From NCBI RefSeq assembly GCF_026626635.1, contig NZ_JAPNKA010000001.1, positions 13,694,193 through 13,758,192 on the forward strand: a stretch of 64,000 bases of DNA, written 5' to 3'. Positions within the stretch are counted from its first letter, which is position 1. Each line of letters begins with the position of its first letter. The notes under the pieces are model-generated. The model was not told the origin of the DNA. It searched no databases and saw only the letters and a program-made list of their open reading frames with translations. This document shows positions 56,395-64,000 of this stretch, piece after piece. This DNA comes from Archangium lansingense. Lineage in GTDB: Bacteria; Myxococcota; Myxococcia; Myxococcales; Myxococcaceae. A program made the translations under genes and the position numbers.

Positions 56395-56652
56395 AAGGCT
56401 CCGTCCTTCGCACGAACTGCGTTGCGTCGTGGACTCCGAAAGCTAGACACGGGCCACGACGACACCGTCCTCCACTGTCCGGAAGTCTCTTCCACCCGTT
56501 CACCATCTGGCGGAGCAGTTGGGGTTCCCTGTTGGCCGAGGACACTCGGCGAGGTCAGGGCACACCCGGCGCGGGTCGGCGCTGCACCCCCCTGTCAAAC
56601 CGCTGCCGGTCACCCGCCGGGTCCACTATCCTCCGGCTCCTCAGGAGGAAGC

Positions 56653-57441
56653 ATGGCGAGCCAGGAGGCCACGAAGTCCGAGCGTGCGCGCAACTTCATG
56701 GCGCTGATGAACCGCGTCCACATCATTGCTGACGAGGCGGCCGAGCAGGCGCTCCTCGACGAGCTCACCCGCCCCTCGCGTCCCTTCATCCTCTCCTTCC
56801 TCAACGCCCACGCGGTGAACCTGGGGTGGAATCAACCAGGCATGCTGGAAGGGCTGCTGCGCTCGGACCTGGTGCTGCGCGACGGCATTGGGGTGAAGCT
56901 GGGGCTGAAGGCGTTCCAGCGGCCTTACGGGCTGAACATGAACGGCACGGACTTCATCCCCAAGATTGCCCGTGCGTACAAGGGAAGGCGGGTGGCGCTC
57001 TTCGGGACGCGCTCGCCGTGGTTGGACAACGCGCGGAGCAAGCTGGAGGAGTGGGGGCTGAACATCGTGGCGTGCCATGACGGCTTTGAGCCGCCGGAGA
57101 CGTACCTGCGGCTGGCGGAGGAGACGAAGCCGGAGCTCATCATCATGGCGATGGGCATGCCCAAGCAGGAGGAGGTGTCGGTGAAGCTGCGCGAGCTGCT
57201 CGCGCACCCGGTGCTCATCGTGAATGGGGGCGCGATTCTGGACTACATCGGCGGCAAGGTGCCGAGGGCGCCGGTGGTGATGCGCAAGGTGGGGATGGAG
57301 TGGCTGTTCCGGCTGGCGGTGGAGCCGAAGCGGCTCTTCAGCCGCTACGTACTGGGCATCCCCATCTACTTCGCGCACGTGGCGGAGGTGCGCCGGTCCG
57401 GTGAGACGGGCGAGCCGCCGGGCGGGCGAGCGGTGCGCTAG
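56653..57441 (+). CDS. WecG/TagA/CpsF family glycosyltransferase
   Basis: A 262-residue GT26 enzyme that adds a second sugar to a polyprenyl-pyrophosphate-linked sugar during surface polysaccharide assembly. Motifs are FLNAHAVNLG, LRDGIGVKLGLK, NMNGTDFIP (active-site region with Asp), VALFGTRSP and MAMGMPKQE, then GWLFRL-like MEWLFRL. AGGAGGAAGC before the ATG at 56653 fixes the start. It is followed by an acyltransferase and an ATP-grasp gene on the same strand. Confidence 0.92.
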   Translation: MASQEATKSERARNFMALMNRVHIIADEAAEQALLDELTRPSRPFILSFLNAHAVNLGWNQPGMLEGLLRSDLVLRDGIGVKLGLKAFQRPYGLNMNGTDFIPKIARAYKGRRVALFGTRSPWLDNARSKLEEWGLNIVACHDGFEPPETYLRLAEETKPELIIMAMGMPKQEEVSVKLRELLAHPVLIVNGGAILDYIGGKVPRAPVVMRKVGMEWLFRLAVEPKRLFSRYVLGIPIYFAHVAEVRRSGETGEPPGGRAVR

Positions 57442-57513
57442 CCGTACGTCCGGAGCGCGCCTCCCGAGTGACCCTTGTGGCGCGTCGGGAATTCTGCGTT
57501 CCTAAAGGCGTCC

Positions 57514-58635
57514 ATGGACTCCGCCCAGACCGCCCATCAGGCCTTCCTTCGCACCAAGACCTTCGGAGCCCTGGACGGGCTGCGAGCCCTCGCCATCTTC
57601 GCGGTGGTGCTCTACCACGTGCTGGAGGCTCGCGAGGGACTGGTGGGGCGCTTCTACCTGAGCGTCTCGCTCTTCTTCGCCATCAGCGGCTTCCTGATCA
57701 CGACGCTGCTTTTGCGCGAGCGCGCCCAGACGGGGACCATCTCGCTCAAGGGCTTCTACGCGCGGCGCTCGCTGCGCATCTTCCCGCTCTACTACGCGGT
57801 GACGGCGCTCTACATCGTGCTCGTCTCTCTCTTCGAGACGGACATGGTGGTGCGCGGGGCCTTCTTCGACAACGTGAAGTACTACCTCACGTACACGTCG
57901 AACTGGTTCATCAACCTGGAAGAGGGCCGCATCATCTTCTACTTCGCGTGGTCCATGGCCACCGAGGAGCAGTTCTACCTGCTGTGGCCCTTCGTGGTGC
58001 GCTACTTCAAGAGCACGTGGGGGCCGGTGGTGTTCATGTCGGGGATGCTGGTGGTGGGCATCTTCATGGGCTGGGCGACGAAGACGGGCTACCTGGACAC
58101 GAAGCACCTCTGGGTGCGGATGCTGGCGAGCATCTCCATCTCGGTGTGCATGGGCTGTCTGTCGGCGTACCTGGTGCACTACCCCAAGCCCTTCGAGTGG
58201 ACGTGGAAGGTGCTGGGGCAGGTGTGGAGCGTGCCGTTGATGGTGGTGCTGGTGTTCTTCGCCATCTACAACTACGACACGCCGCTGTGGCTGTCCTCGC
58301 TGCTGCTCACGCTGATGGTCATCGCGATGTGCATCCGGCCCCACCACGTGCTGGCGCCGCTCATCGACCACAAGTGGCTGCGCTACGTGGGCTCCATCAC
58401 GTACGGCATCTACCTGATGCACATGATTTCGCTGAACATCGTGCGCCGGGTGGTGCCGCACAACCTGCCGCTGTACTACGTGCTGACGCTGGCGCTGAGC
58501 ATCGGCTTCGCGACGCTGAGCTACCGCTACTTCGAGAAGCCCTTCCTGAAGCTGAAGGACCGGTTCGACTGGCGCGGGAAGAAGCCGGCGGCGGAAGCGC
58601 AGCCGGTGGTGAGCACCCCGGTCAACCCGGGCTGA
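57514..58635 (+). CDS. Acyltransferase 3 family membrane protein
   Basis: A 373-residue polytopic protein of the acyltransferase-3/OafA group, which transfers acetyl or other acyl groups onto sugars. The N-terminal motif ALDGLRALAIFAVVLYHV has the conserved Arg and His; LFFAISGFLITTLLL and FYARRSLRIFPLYY follow, and WSMATEEQFYLLWPF carries the conserved Glu. Around ten hydrophobic segments. The start at 57514 is standard. It probably modifies the glycan made with the WecG-like enzyme. Confidence 0.92.
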   Translation: MDSAQTAHQAFLRTKTFGALDGLRALAIFAVVLYHVLEAREGLVGRFYLSVSLFFAISGFLITTLLLRERAQTGTISLKGFYARRSLRIFPLYYAVTALYIVLVSLFETDMVVRGAFFDNVKYYLTYTSNWFINLEEGRIIFYFAWSMATEEQFYLLWPFVVRYFKSTWGPVVFMSGMLVVGIFMGWATKTGYLDTKHLWVRMLASISISVCMGCLSAYLVHYPKPFEWTWKVLGQVWSVPLMVVLVFFAIYNYDTPLWLSSLLLTLMVIAMCIRPHHVLAPLIDHKWLRYVGSITYGIYLMHMISLNIVRRVVPHNLPLYYVLTLALSIGFATLSYRYFEKPFLKLKDRFDWRGKKPAAEAQPVVSTPVNPG

Positions 58636-58657
58636 GAGACACGAGGAATCCGACATC

Positions 58658-59938
58658 ATGACGACGCAGGCCCGTCCTCCCATCCTGCTGACGATGGCCG
58701 ACTACTACGGCACGCTGGCTGCGGTGCGCAGCCTCGGCCGGCTGGGGATACCGGTCACCGTGGCCGAGTCCAAGCTGCTGGCGCCCGCGCGCTGGAGCCG
58801 CTACGTGACGAGGCGGGTGGAGTGCCCGGACGTCGGGGACTCGGACGCCTTCCTGGAGTGGCTGCGGCGCTTTGGCGAGGCCGAGCCCGGCCACGTGCTC
58901 TACCCGACGAGCGATGACATGGCGTGGTTGTTCGCCCTGCACCGCGAGGAGCTGAGCAAGCACTTCCGGATGTACCAGCCGGGCGTGGACGTCATCTACG
59001 GGCTGCTGAACAAGAAGCGGCTCCATGACTTGTGCAAGGACGTGGGGCTGGACGTGCCGGACACCTGGTTCCCCGAGGGCGAGGGGGACCTGGAGAAGGT
59101 GGCGGCCGAGGCGCGCTTCCCGGTGCTGCTCAAGCCGCAGACGCAGATTCTGTTCGAGAGCCACGTGAAGGGCTCGCAGGTGGAGCGCGCGAGCGAGCTG
59201 TTGCCGCGCTACCGCGAGTTCCTGGAGCGCAACAAGTACGGGCGGAAGCTGCTGGACTACGACAGCAAGGCGAACCGGCCGATGGTGCAGGCCTTCTACA
59301 CGGAGGCGGCGCAGAACATCTTCAGCCTGAGCGGCTTCGTGGACCGGACGGGCGAGCTGTTCGTGGCCCGCGGGGCGCTGAAGGTGCTGCAGCGTCCGCG
59401 CAAGCTGGGCATTGGCCTGTGCTTCGAGGAGGTGCCGGTGGAGCCGGAGCTCGCGGAGAAGGTGCGAGCGCTGTGCCTGAAGCTGGGCTACCACGGCACG
59501 TTCGAGGTGGAGTTCATCCGGGCGGGTGGGAAGCAGCTGCTCATCGACTTCAATCCGCGCTTCTACAGCCAGATGGGGTTCGATATTGCCCGGGGGAGCC
59601 CGCTGCCGCTGTTCGTGTACGAGGCAGCGTGTGGGCACGAGGATCGGCTGGGGGAGGTGGCGAGGGAGGCGCTGGGGTGGAAGGGGGGAGGCCAGTACAT
59701 CTACTGCCACCGTGGCATCTTCGAGCTGCTGTTGAGGGCACAGAGCCTGTCGGGGCGGCTGAAGCCGGACGAGGTGAAGCACTGGCGCGAGTGGTACGCG
59801 CGCAACCAGGAGCGGGCGGTGGACGCGGTCATCGACACGGGGGACTGGGTGCCGTGGATGGTGGACGTGGCCATGCACCTGCGCTCGTACGCGAGGCACC
59901 CGAGGGGCTTCATCCGGACGATGGTGCTGGACCGGTAG
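58658..59938 (+). CDS. ATP-grasp family ligase
   Basis: A 426-residue ATP-grasp protein related to carboxylate-amine ligases. RPPILLTMADYYGTLAAVRS starts a Rossmann-like pre-ATP-grasp domain; FPVLLKPQ holds the ATP-binding Lys, EVEFIRAGGKQLLIDFNPRF has the metal-binding Glu and Asn. Such proteins in polysaccharide clusters join amino acids to sugars. It follows the acyltransferase by 22 bp. A 18-bp palindrome downstream may end the operon. Confidence 0.85.
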   Translation: MTTQARPPILLTMADYYGTLAAVRSLGRLGIPVTVAESKLLAPARWSRYVTRRVECPDVGDSDAFLEWLRRFGEAEPGHVLYPTSDDMAWLFALHREELSKHFRMYQPGVDVIYGLLNKKRLHDLCKDVGLDVPDTWFPEGEGDLEKVAAEARFPVLLKPQTQILFESHVKGSQVERASELLPRYREFLERNKYGRKLLDYDSKANRPMVQAFYTEAAQNIFSLSGFVDRTGELFVARGALKVLQRPRKLGIGLCFEEVPVEPELAEKVRALCLKLGYHGTFEVEFIRAGGKQLLIDFNPRFYSQMGFDIARGSPLPLFVYEAACGHEDRLGEVAREALGWKGGGQYIYCHRGIFELLLRAQSLSGRLKPDEVKHWREWYARNQERAVDAVIDTGDWVPWMVDVAMHLRSYARHPRGFIRTMVLDR

Positions 59939-59988
59939 GCGCGAGCAGGGGCGGATGACCGCCGTTACCAGGTGGTGAAGGTGCGCTT

Positions 59989-60006
59989 GCCCGTAAGCTT
60001 GCGGGC
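59989..60006. terminator. Palindromic hairpin after the polysaccharide operon
   Basis: GCCCGTAAGCTTGCGGGC is an 18-bp palindrome with one T-G wobble. It lies 50 bp after the ATP-grasp stop and 40 bp before the AAA gene, so it may be a terminator or an operator for the defence-like pair. Confidence 0.45.
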
Positions 60007-60046
60007 TGCGCACATTCGTCTACGCTCCCTCTTTTAGAGAGCCCTG

Positions 60047-61285
60047 ATGCCACCGCCTGAGAATCCCGGGCAGACCTCCCTCTTCCATGTGCCGGCGAAA
60101 CGCGTCCCGTTCCTGACACGGGTACAGCTACGCAACTACCGCAGCATCGCCGCGTGTGACGTGCGGCTCGGACCCCTCACCTTTCTGGTGGGCCCGAACG
60201 GGTCCGGGAAGAGCAACTTCCTGGATGCACTGAGGCTCACCACGGATGCGCTGCGTACGTCGCTCGAGCACGCACTGCGCGATCGCGGAGGCGTACATGA
60301 GGTGCGCCGGAGATCGAGCGGTCATCCTACCCACTTCAGTATCCGGCTCGATTTCCAACTCCCCGAGGGCGCAGTAGGGCACTTCTCCTTCGAGGTCGGC
60401 GCACGCTCCCATGGCGACTATGTCGTCCAGAAAGAGGAGTGTGCGGTAGGGGACGCGAAGTACCTCGTGCGAGAAGGCGAGGTCATCGTCAAGCCTACGT
60501 CCGTTGCGCCACCAGGCTCGGATGACCGCCTGTATCTGGTCAACGCCGCGGGTCTGCAGGAGTTCCGTCCTGTGTTCGACGCGCTCTCGAACATGGGGTT
60601 CTACAACCTGAACCCGGACAAGATTCGAGCGCTTCAGTCACCCGACAAGGGCGAGCTGCTCGCACGTGATGGATTCAATCTGTCGAGCGTGCTCGAGCGC
60701 CTGGAAACGCTGGATGACGGCAGCACGAAGCGCCGCATCGAGGAGTACCTGAGCCGCATTGTGCCGGGGTTGGAAGGCGTGGAGCCCAAACGCGTCGGGC
60801 ACATGGAGACGCTGGAGTTCCGTCAGCAGGTCGAGGGAGCCAAGGTTCCCTTGCGCTTCCCGGCGATCAACATGTCCGATGGGACGCTGCGCGCGTTGGG
60901 CGTTCTCGTCGCACTCCTGCAGGCGCGGGTCGTGGATCGCGTGCGGGTGGTCGGTATCGAGGAACCCGAGGTTGCCCTGCATCCCGCGGCGGCGGGTATT
61001 CTGCGCGATGCCCTCCGTGATGGTTCGAGACATGCTCAGGTAATCGTCACGAGCCATAGCCCGGATCTCCTCGATGCGTCCGATGTCTCCCCCGAGGAGA
61101 TCATCTCGGTCATGGCCGAGCAGGGGAAGACCCTGATTGCGCCTCTGGATGAGGCCACGCGCTCCACACTCAAGGATCGGCTCTACACGGCTGGGGAGCT
61201 GCTGAAGACGAACCAGCTGTCGCCGGATCTCAATGAAGTTCCCGAACCCAAGCAGCTTCGCCTCTTCGAACTGGAGCCTGGATGA
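60047..61285 (+). CDS. AAA_21/OLD-type ATPase of a predicted defence pair
   Basis: A 412-residue ABC/RecF-like ATPase: Walker A GPNGSGKSN (49-57), a signature-like NMSDGTLRAL (275-284), Walker B VVGIEEPEVALHP (301-313) and the switch His in VTSHSPDLLD (334-343). No nuclease domain is fused. It overlaps the next gene by ATGA, and that gene encodes a TOPRIM-like DUF4276 protein. Separate AAA plus TOPRIM subunits are the plan of PARIS-type anti-phage modules and related OLD systems. A defence function here is an inference from that likeness. Confidence 0.88.
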   Translation: MPPPENPGQTSLFHVPAKRVPFLTRVQLRNYRSIAACDVRLGPLTFLVGPNGSGKSNFLDALRLTTDALRTSLEHALRDRGGVHEVRRRSSGHPTHFSIRLDFQLPEGAVGHFSFEVGARSHGDYVVQKEECAVGDAKYLVREGEVIVKPTSVAPPGSDDRLYLVNAAGLQEFRPVFDALSNMGFYNLNPDKIRALQSPDKGELLARDGFNLSSVLERLETLDDGSTKRRIEEYLSRIVPGLEGVEPKRVGHMETLEFRQQVEGAKVPLRFPAINMSDGTLRALGVLVALLQARVVDRVRVVGIEEPEVALHPAAAGILRDALRDGSRHAQVIVTSHSPDLLDASDVSPEEIISVMAEQGKTLIAPLDEATRSTLKDRLYTAGELLKTNQLSPDLNEVPEPKQLRLFELEPG

Positions 61286-61875
61286 AGGTCGGGCTCATCG
61301 TCGAAGGTCATGGCGAGGTTCATTCGGCCCCCCTTCTCGTGAGGAGGATTTTGCAAGAGCTGGCGCCAGCATTGAGTCCTTCCATCCTGGCGCCGCATCG
61401 CGTTTCCCGGGGGCAACTCACCAAAAACGAGGGACTCCAGCACGCCATCGAGTTCATGGCGCGGAAGGTGGGGAACGATGGGCGCATCCTCCTCCTTCTG
61501 GATGCCGATGATGATCTCCCCTGTGTGCTGGGGCCAAGGCTCCTCGCTCTGGCGAGAGGTTTTCGACCGGATCGCGAGATCTCGGTGGTCGTCGCGAAGC
61601 GTGAGTACGAAGCCTGGTTCCTCACGGCAGCGGAATCGCTTCGTGGCCGCAGAGGACTTCCTGGAGATCTCGCTCCGCCTGCTGCTCCCGAGGCCATCCG
61701 CGACGCGAAGGGCTGGCTGAGCCAGCAGATGTCGGATGGCTATCGAGAGACGATCGACCAGCCTGCCTTGACGAGCTTTTTTGATCTGACCGCGGCGCGA
61801 CGCTCGGATTCCTTCGACAAGCTCTTCCGCGAAGTCGGGCGGCTCTTCGGCCTCTCCGTTCCGCCCCGTCCGTAG
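61282..61875 (+). CDS. DUF4276 family (TOPRIM-like) protein
   Basis: A 197-residue DUF4276 protein. The N-terminal LIVEGHGE (5-12) and LLLLDADDDLP (about 70-80) are the Glu and DxD metal-binding signature of a TOPRIM fold as in OLD nucleases. KREYEAWFL follows, a conserved family motif. Nuclease activity has not been shown for this family to my knowledge and is inferred from the acidic residues. Translation is coupled to the ATPase through a 4-bp overlap. Confidence 0.85.
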   Translation: MKVGLIVEGHGEVHSAPLLVRRILQELAPALSPSILAPHRVSRGQLTKNEGLQHAIEFMARKVGNDGRILLLLDADDDLPCVLGPRLLALARGFRPDREISVVVAKREYEAWFLTAAESLRGRRGLPGDLAPPAAPEAIRDAKGWLSQQMSDGYRETIDQPALTSFFDLTAARRSDSFDKLFREVGRLFGLSVPPRP

Positions 61876-61919
61876 GTCTGGACTTGAGGGCGCGGACCAT
61901 CTCGGGCATGTGAGCGAGC

Positions 61920-63506
61920 ATGGGACTGGGAGATGCGTTTCGCTCGTGGTGGCTCTCGCGTGAGGTGCGCCGGCTGCTGATCGCCGGGGAGCGGAAGAAC
62001 GCGTTCATCCTCGTCTCCAGCGTGGGCGAGCAGCTCCGGGCCAGCGCCCTGGTGGACCTGGCGAGGGACTGCGACGAGGACGAGCCGGAGCTCGCGTGTG
62101 AGTTGCTCCAGCATGCGCTGGCACGCTCCCCCCAGGACGATGATGTCACGTGGCTGCTGGCTCGGATGGAGGCCCGGGCTGGTCGGGTGCGCTCGTCTGT
62201 CGAGCGGCTGCGCGCACTCCGGGTCCGTCATCCCCGCCGCGTCGACGTGCTGGCCGAGCTGGCGGATCAGCTCATCACGCTGGAGCGTGCCTCCGAGGCG
62301 GAGCAACTCCTGGCGGAATGGGAGGAGTCTCCGGAGCCGCGGCTCCTGTGTCTGCTCGGCAAGGCTCGCTTCGCCCAGGAGCGTCTGCAGGAGGCTCTGC
62401 CCCCGCTGGACCGGGCCATGGCGCTGTACGAGGAGATGATTCACAGAGATCCCTATGGCCAGGCCGTGCGCGATGACGCGTATGTGGAGCTCGAAGCGCT
62501 CCACTCAGAGGTGCTCGCCTCCCTGCATGGCCACGAGGCGTTGATCGTGGACGCGGCGCGCCGGCGAAAGCTGGATGCGCGCGCGGGAGTGAACTTCCTG
62601 TTGCTCGCGGCGCACCAGATGGTGGGGGCGCCGTGTCGGGCCCCCAGCCTCGCGCTGCTCCCGTTGGAGCGGATGCGGGCGCTGGCGGACGAGCGGCTAC
62701 GCGGGGACGCCTCGGATACCGTGGGGCTCGTTCAGCGGGGCGGGGTGGCCCTGCGCGAGGGCCGGTTCAGCGACGCCGTGAAGCACTTCGAGCGGGCCCA
62801 TGAGCTGGCTCCGGGCGACTTCGCTCCGCTCCTCGGCAAGGGCATGGCACTCGAGCTCGACCAACAGGATGTCCTCGGGGGCTTGAAACACCTGCCCGAC
62901 GTAAGCCCGCTGGAGGGGCTCGAGCGCGTGTTTCCGGATTGGCCGGTGCTCACAGCGCGGGAGCGCCGCGTTGTGCATGCCTCGGTGCTTCCCCTGCGCC
63001 AGTTCCTCCCGGGACTGGCCGCGAGGGGCTTCCGCGCCCGGCTCCTCCCTCTGGACGTGCGTGTCTCGGACGTGCCCGAACTGGCCCCGCTGCGCGAGGA
63101 GCGCGCGGGGGAGGGGGACCATCGAACCTTCGAGGCGCTGGATGGGGTGACTTACGGGAACCTGGCCGTAGCGAAGGTAGAGGGGCTATTGAGCCTGGCG
63201 CCCGGGGCGAGCGGGTGGGTGCTCGCCCACGAGTTCGCGCACCTCGTTCTCATTGCTGGACCCGACACGCTCCGCTTCCGCGTCCAGCGGTTGCTCCGGC
63301 GGGCCGAGCGGGCCGGCTACGTTGGCTCCGAGTACCAGAAGCAGAACGAGGACGAGTTCTTCGCCTGTGCGTACACGGAGTACCTCGCACGGCGTTACGG
63401 GCTCGACGCGGAACAGCAATTGGATGACCGAGGGGTCTCCGCCGACGTCTTCTCCCTCTTCGAGGAGCTGGACACCCTCCCTGGGAGAAGCCTGTTTTCC
63501 GGGTAG
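61920..63506 (+). CDS. TPR protein with C-terminal zinc-metallopeptidase motif
   Basis: A 528-residue protein. Residues 1-310 are TPR-like repeats (LACELLQHALARSPQDDDVT; AVKHFERAHELAPGDFAPLL). The C-terminus has HEFAH at 437-441 in GWVLAHEFAHLVLI, and about 37 residues later NEDEFFACAYTEYLARRYG, which fits the downstream Glu of gluzincin proteases. No signal peptide or membrane segment. It starts 44 bp after the DUF4276 stop on the same strand, so it may be read from the same transcript, but the link to defence is unproven. Confidence 0.78.
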   Translation: MGLGDAFRSWWLSREVRRLLIAGERKNAFILVSSVGEQLRASALVDLARDCDEDEPELACELLQHALARSPQDDDVTWLLARMEARAGRVRSSVERLRALRVRHPRRVDVLAELADQLITLERASEAEQLLAEWEESPEPRLLCLLGKARFAQERLQEALPPLDRAMALYEEMIHRDPYGQAVRDDAYVELEALHSEVLASLHGHEALIVDAARRRKLDARAGVNFLLLAAHQMVGAPCRAPSLALLPLERMRALADERLRGDASDTVGLVQRGGVALREGRFSDAVKHFERAHELAPGDFAPLLGKGMALELDQQDVLGGLKHLPDVSPLEGLERVFPDWPVLTARERRVVHASVLPLRQFLPGLAARGFRARLLPLDVRVSDVPELAPLREERAGEGDHRTFEALDGVTYGNLAVAKVEGLLSLAPGASGWVLAHEFAHLVLIAGPDTLRFRVQRLLRRAERAGYVGSEYQKQNEDEFFACAYTEYLARRYGLDAEQQLDDRGVSADVFSLFEELDTLPGRSLFSG

Positions 63507-63577
63507 CCATCCCGGGAAGCCGGTCTGTTCTGTATACTGGAGGACCTTCTGCCCCTCCGGCCCCTTTCTCAAAGCGC

Positions 63578-64000
63578 ATGACCCTGTTCCGACATCCTGA
63601 GGATCGCATCCCCGTCCTGCTGTTCGCGTGCGTGTTCGCGCTCGACCTGACGGTGTATTTCCTGGCGAGCAACTGGTGGTTGCCCATCCTGTGGTTCGGC
63701 GTTTGGATCATTCCCAAGGGGTGGATCGGCGCGTGGAACCACCACCACCAGCACCTGACGATGTTCCGCTACGCGCTGCCCAACCGGCTGCTGGAGGTGG
63801 TGTTCGGCTTCCAGACGGGCGTCACGTCGCACGCCTGGTTCCTGCACCACGTGGTGGGCCACCACATCAACTACCTGGACCAGGAGAAGGACGAGTCGCG
63901 CTGGAAGCGGGCCGATGGCTCCACCATGGGCGAGTTCGAGTACTCACTCACCACGGCGCTCACGGCGTACCCGAGGGCGTTCAAGGTGGGGCTCAAGTAC
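63578..64000 (+). CDS. Fatty acid desaturase (3' end outside window)
   Basis: The first 141 residues of a membrane di-iron desaturase. Hydrophobic helices (VLLFACVFALDLTVYFLA; WWLPILWFGVWIIP) are followed by the histidine boxes NHHHQH and HHVVGHHINYLDQ. Such enzymes insert double bonds in fatty acyl chains. The frame is open at the right edge; the third His box would lie beyond it. Confidence 0.85.
   Translation, partial: MTLFRHPEDRIPVLLFACVFALDLTVYFLASNWWLPILWFGVWIIPKGWIGAWNHHHQHLTMFRYALPNRLLEVVFGFQTGVTSHAWFLHHVVGHHINYLDQEKDESRWKRADGSTMGEFEYSLTTALTAYPRAFKVGLKY

Noticed and set aside
56395..56652. Coding sequence upstream of the WecG-like gene
   Set aside because: The open frame has no motif and the strong AGGAGG site at 56642 marks the start at 56653.

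Overview
This is a 64 kb piece of a high-GC, gene-dense bacterial chromosome that looks like a myxobacterium of the Cystobacter/Archangium/Myxococcus group. The reasons are several families found almost only there or greatly expanded there: a Sig-70 gmx1-type sigma factor, a DUF2381 protein next to a Ser/Thr kinase, a double-CXXCG (SitI6-type) immunity-like protein and a myxobacterial-type PilZ domain. There are also three Hanks-type Ser/Thr kinases, many TPR proteins, and a palindromic repeat (core CCCTCTCCC-N3-GGGAGAGGG) scattered between genes. No rRNA, tRNA, CRISPR array, IS element or phage was seen.

Layout. 0-11 kb: a metallo-beta-lactamase-fold hydrolase (cut by the left edge), an M50 membrane protease, a tightly overlapping trio built around an M28 peptidase, a WYL regulator facing a LysE exporter, a coiled-coil/PilZ protein, the RNA ligase RtcB and a UGT-like glycosyltransferase. 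11-14.5 kb: a regulatory cassette of sigma factor, secreted pilus-N-domain protein, and a kinase carrying both an anti-sigma-type zinc finger and the same pilus-N domain. 15-19 kb: a minus-strand operon with an AAA+ ATPase, a membrane protein, a TPR membrane protein and two hot-dog thioesterases.

19.8-26 kb is the accessory, visibly rearranged part. It holds a cytosolic histidine kinase, two genes sharing a SitI6-like C-terminal module, an unrecognised protein whose co-transcribed partner has been cut off after its start codon, a FAD/Rossmann-STAND NTPase fusion whose C-terminal sensor half has been lost by an internal deletion, a DUF4265 protein and an elaborately folded 120-bp intergenic element. 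The FAD-STAND fusion is the best candidate for an undescribed defence or self-recognition system.

26-41 kb: a DUF2381-kinase pair, a CHAP/LysM protein, a PepSY/TonB-receptor/lipoprotein operon, a frameshifted BNR-repeat secreted protein, a 986-residue kinase-TPR protein and a bestrophin channel. 41-56 kb: carbonic anhydrase, a periplasmic binding protein convergent with a membrane histidine kinase, a propeller-amidohydrolase, secreted lipoproteins, a CE2-type esterase, a universal stress protein, a second M28 peptidase and an amidase. 56.6-60 kb: surface-polysaccharide genes (WecG/TagA transferase, acyltransferase, ATP-grasp). 60-63.5 kb: an AAA ATPase plus DUF4276 (TOPRIM-like) pair resembling OLD/PARIS-type defence modules, followed by a TPR protein ending in a zinc-protease motif. 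The window ends inside a fatty acid desaturase.
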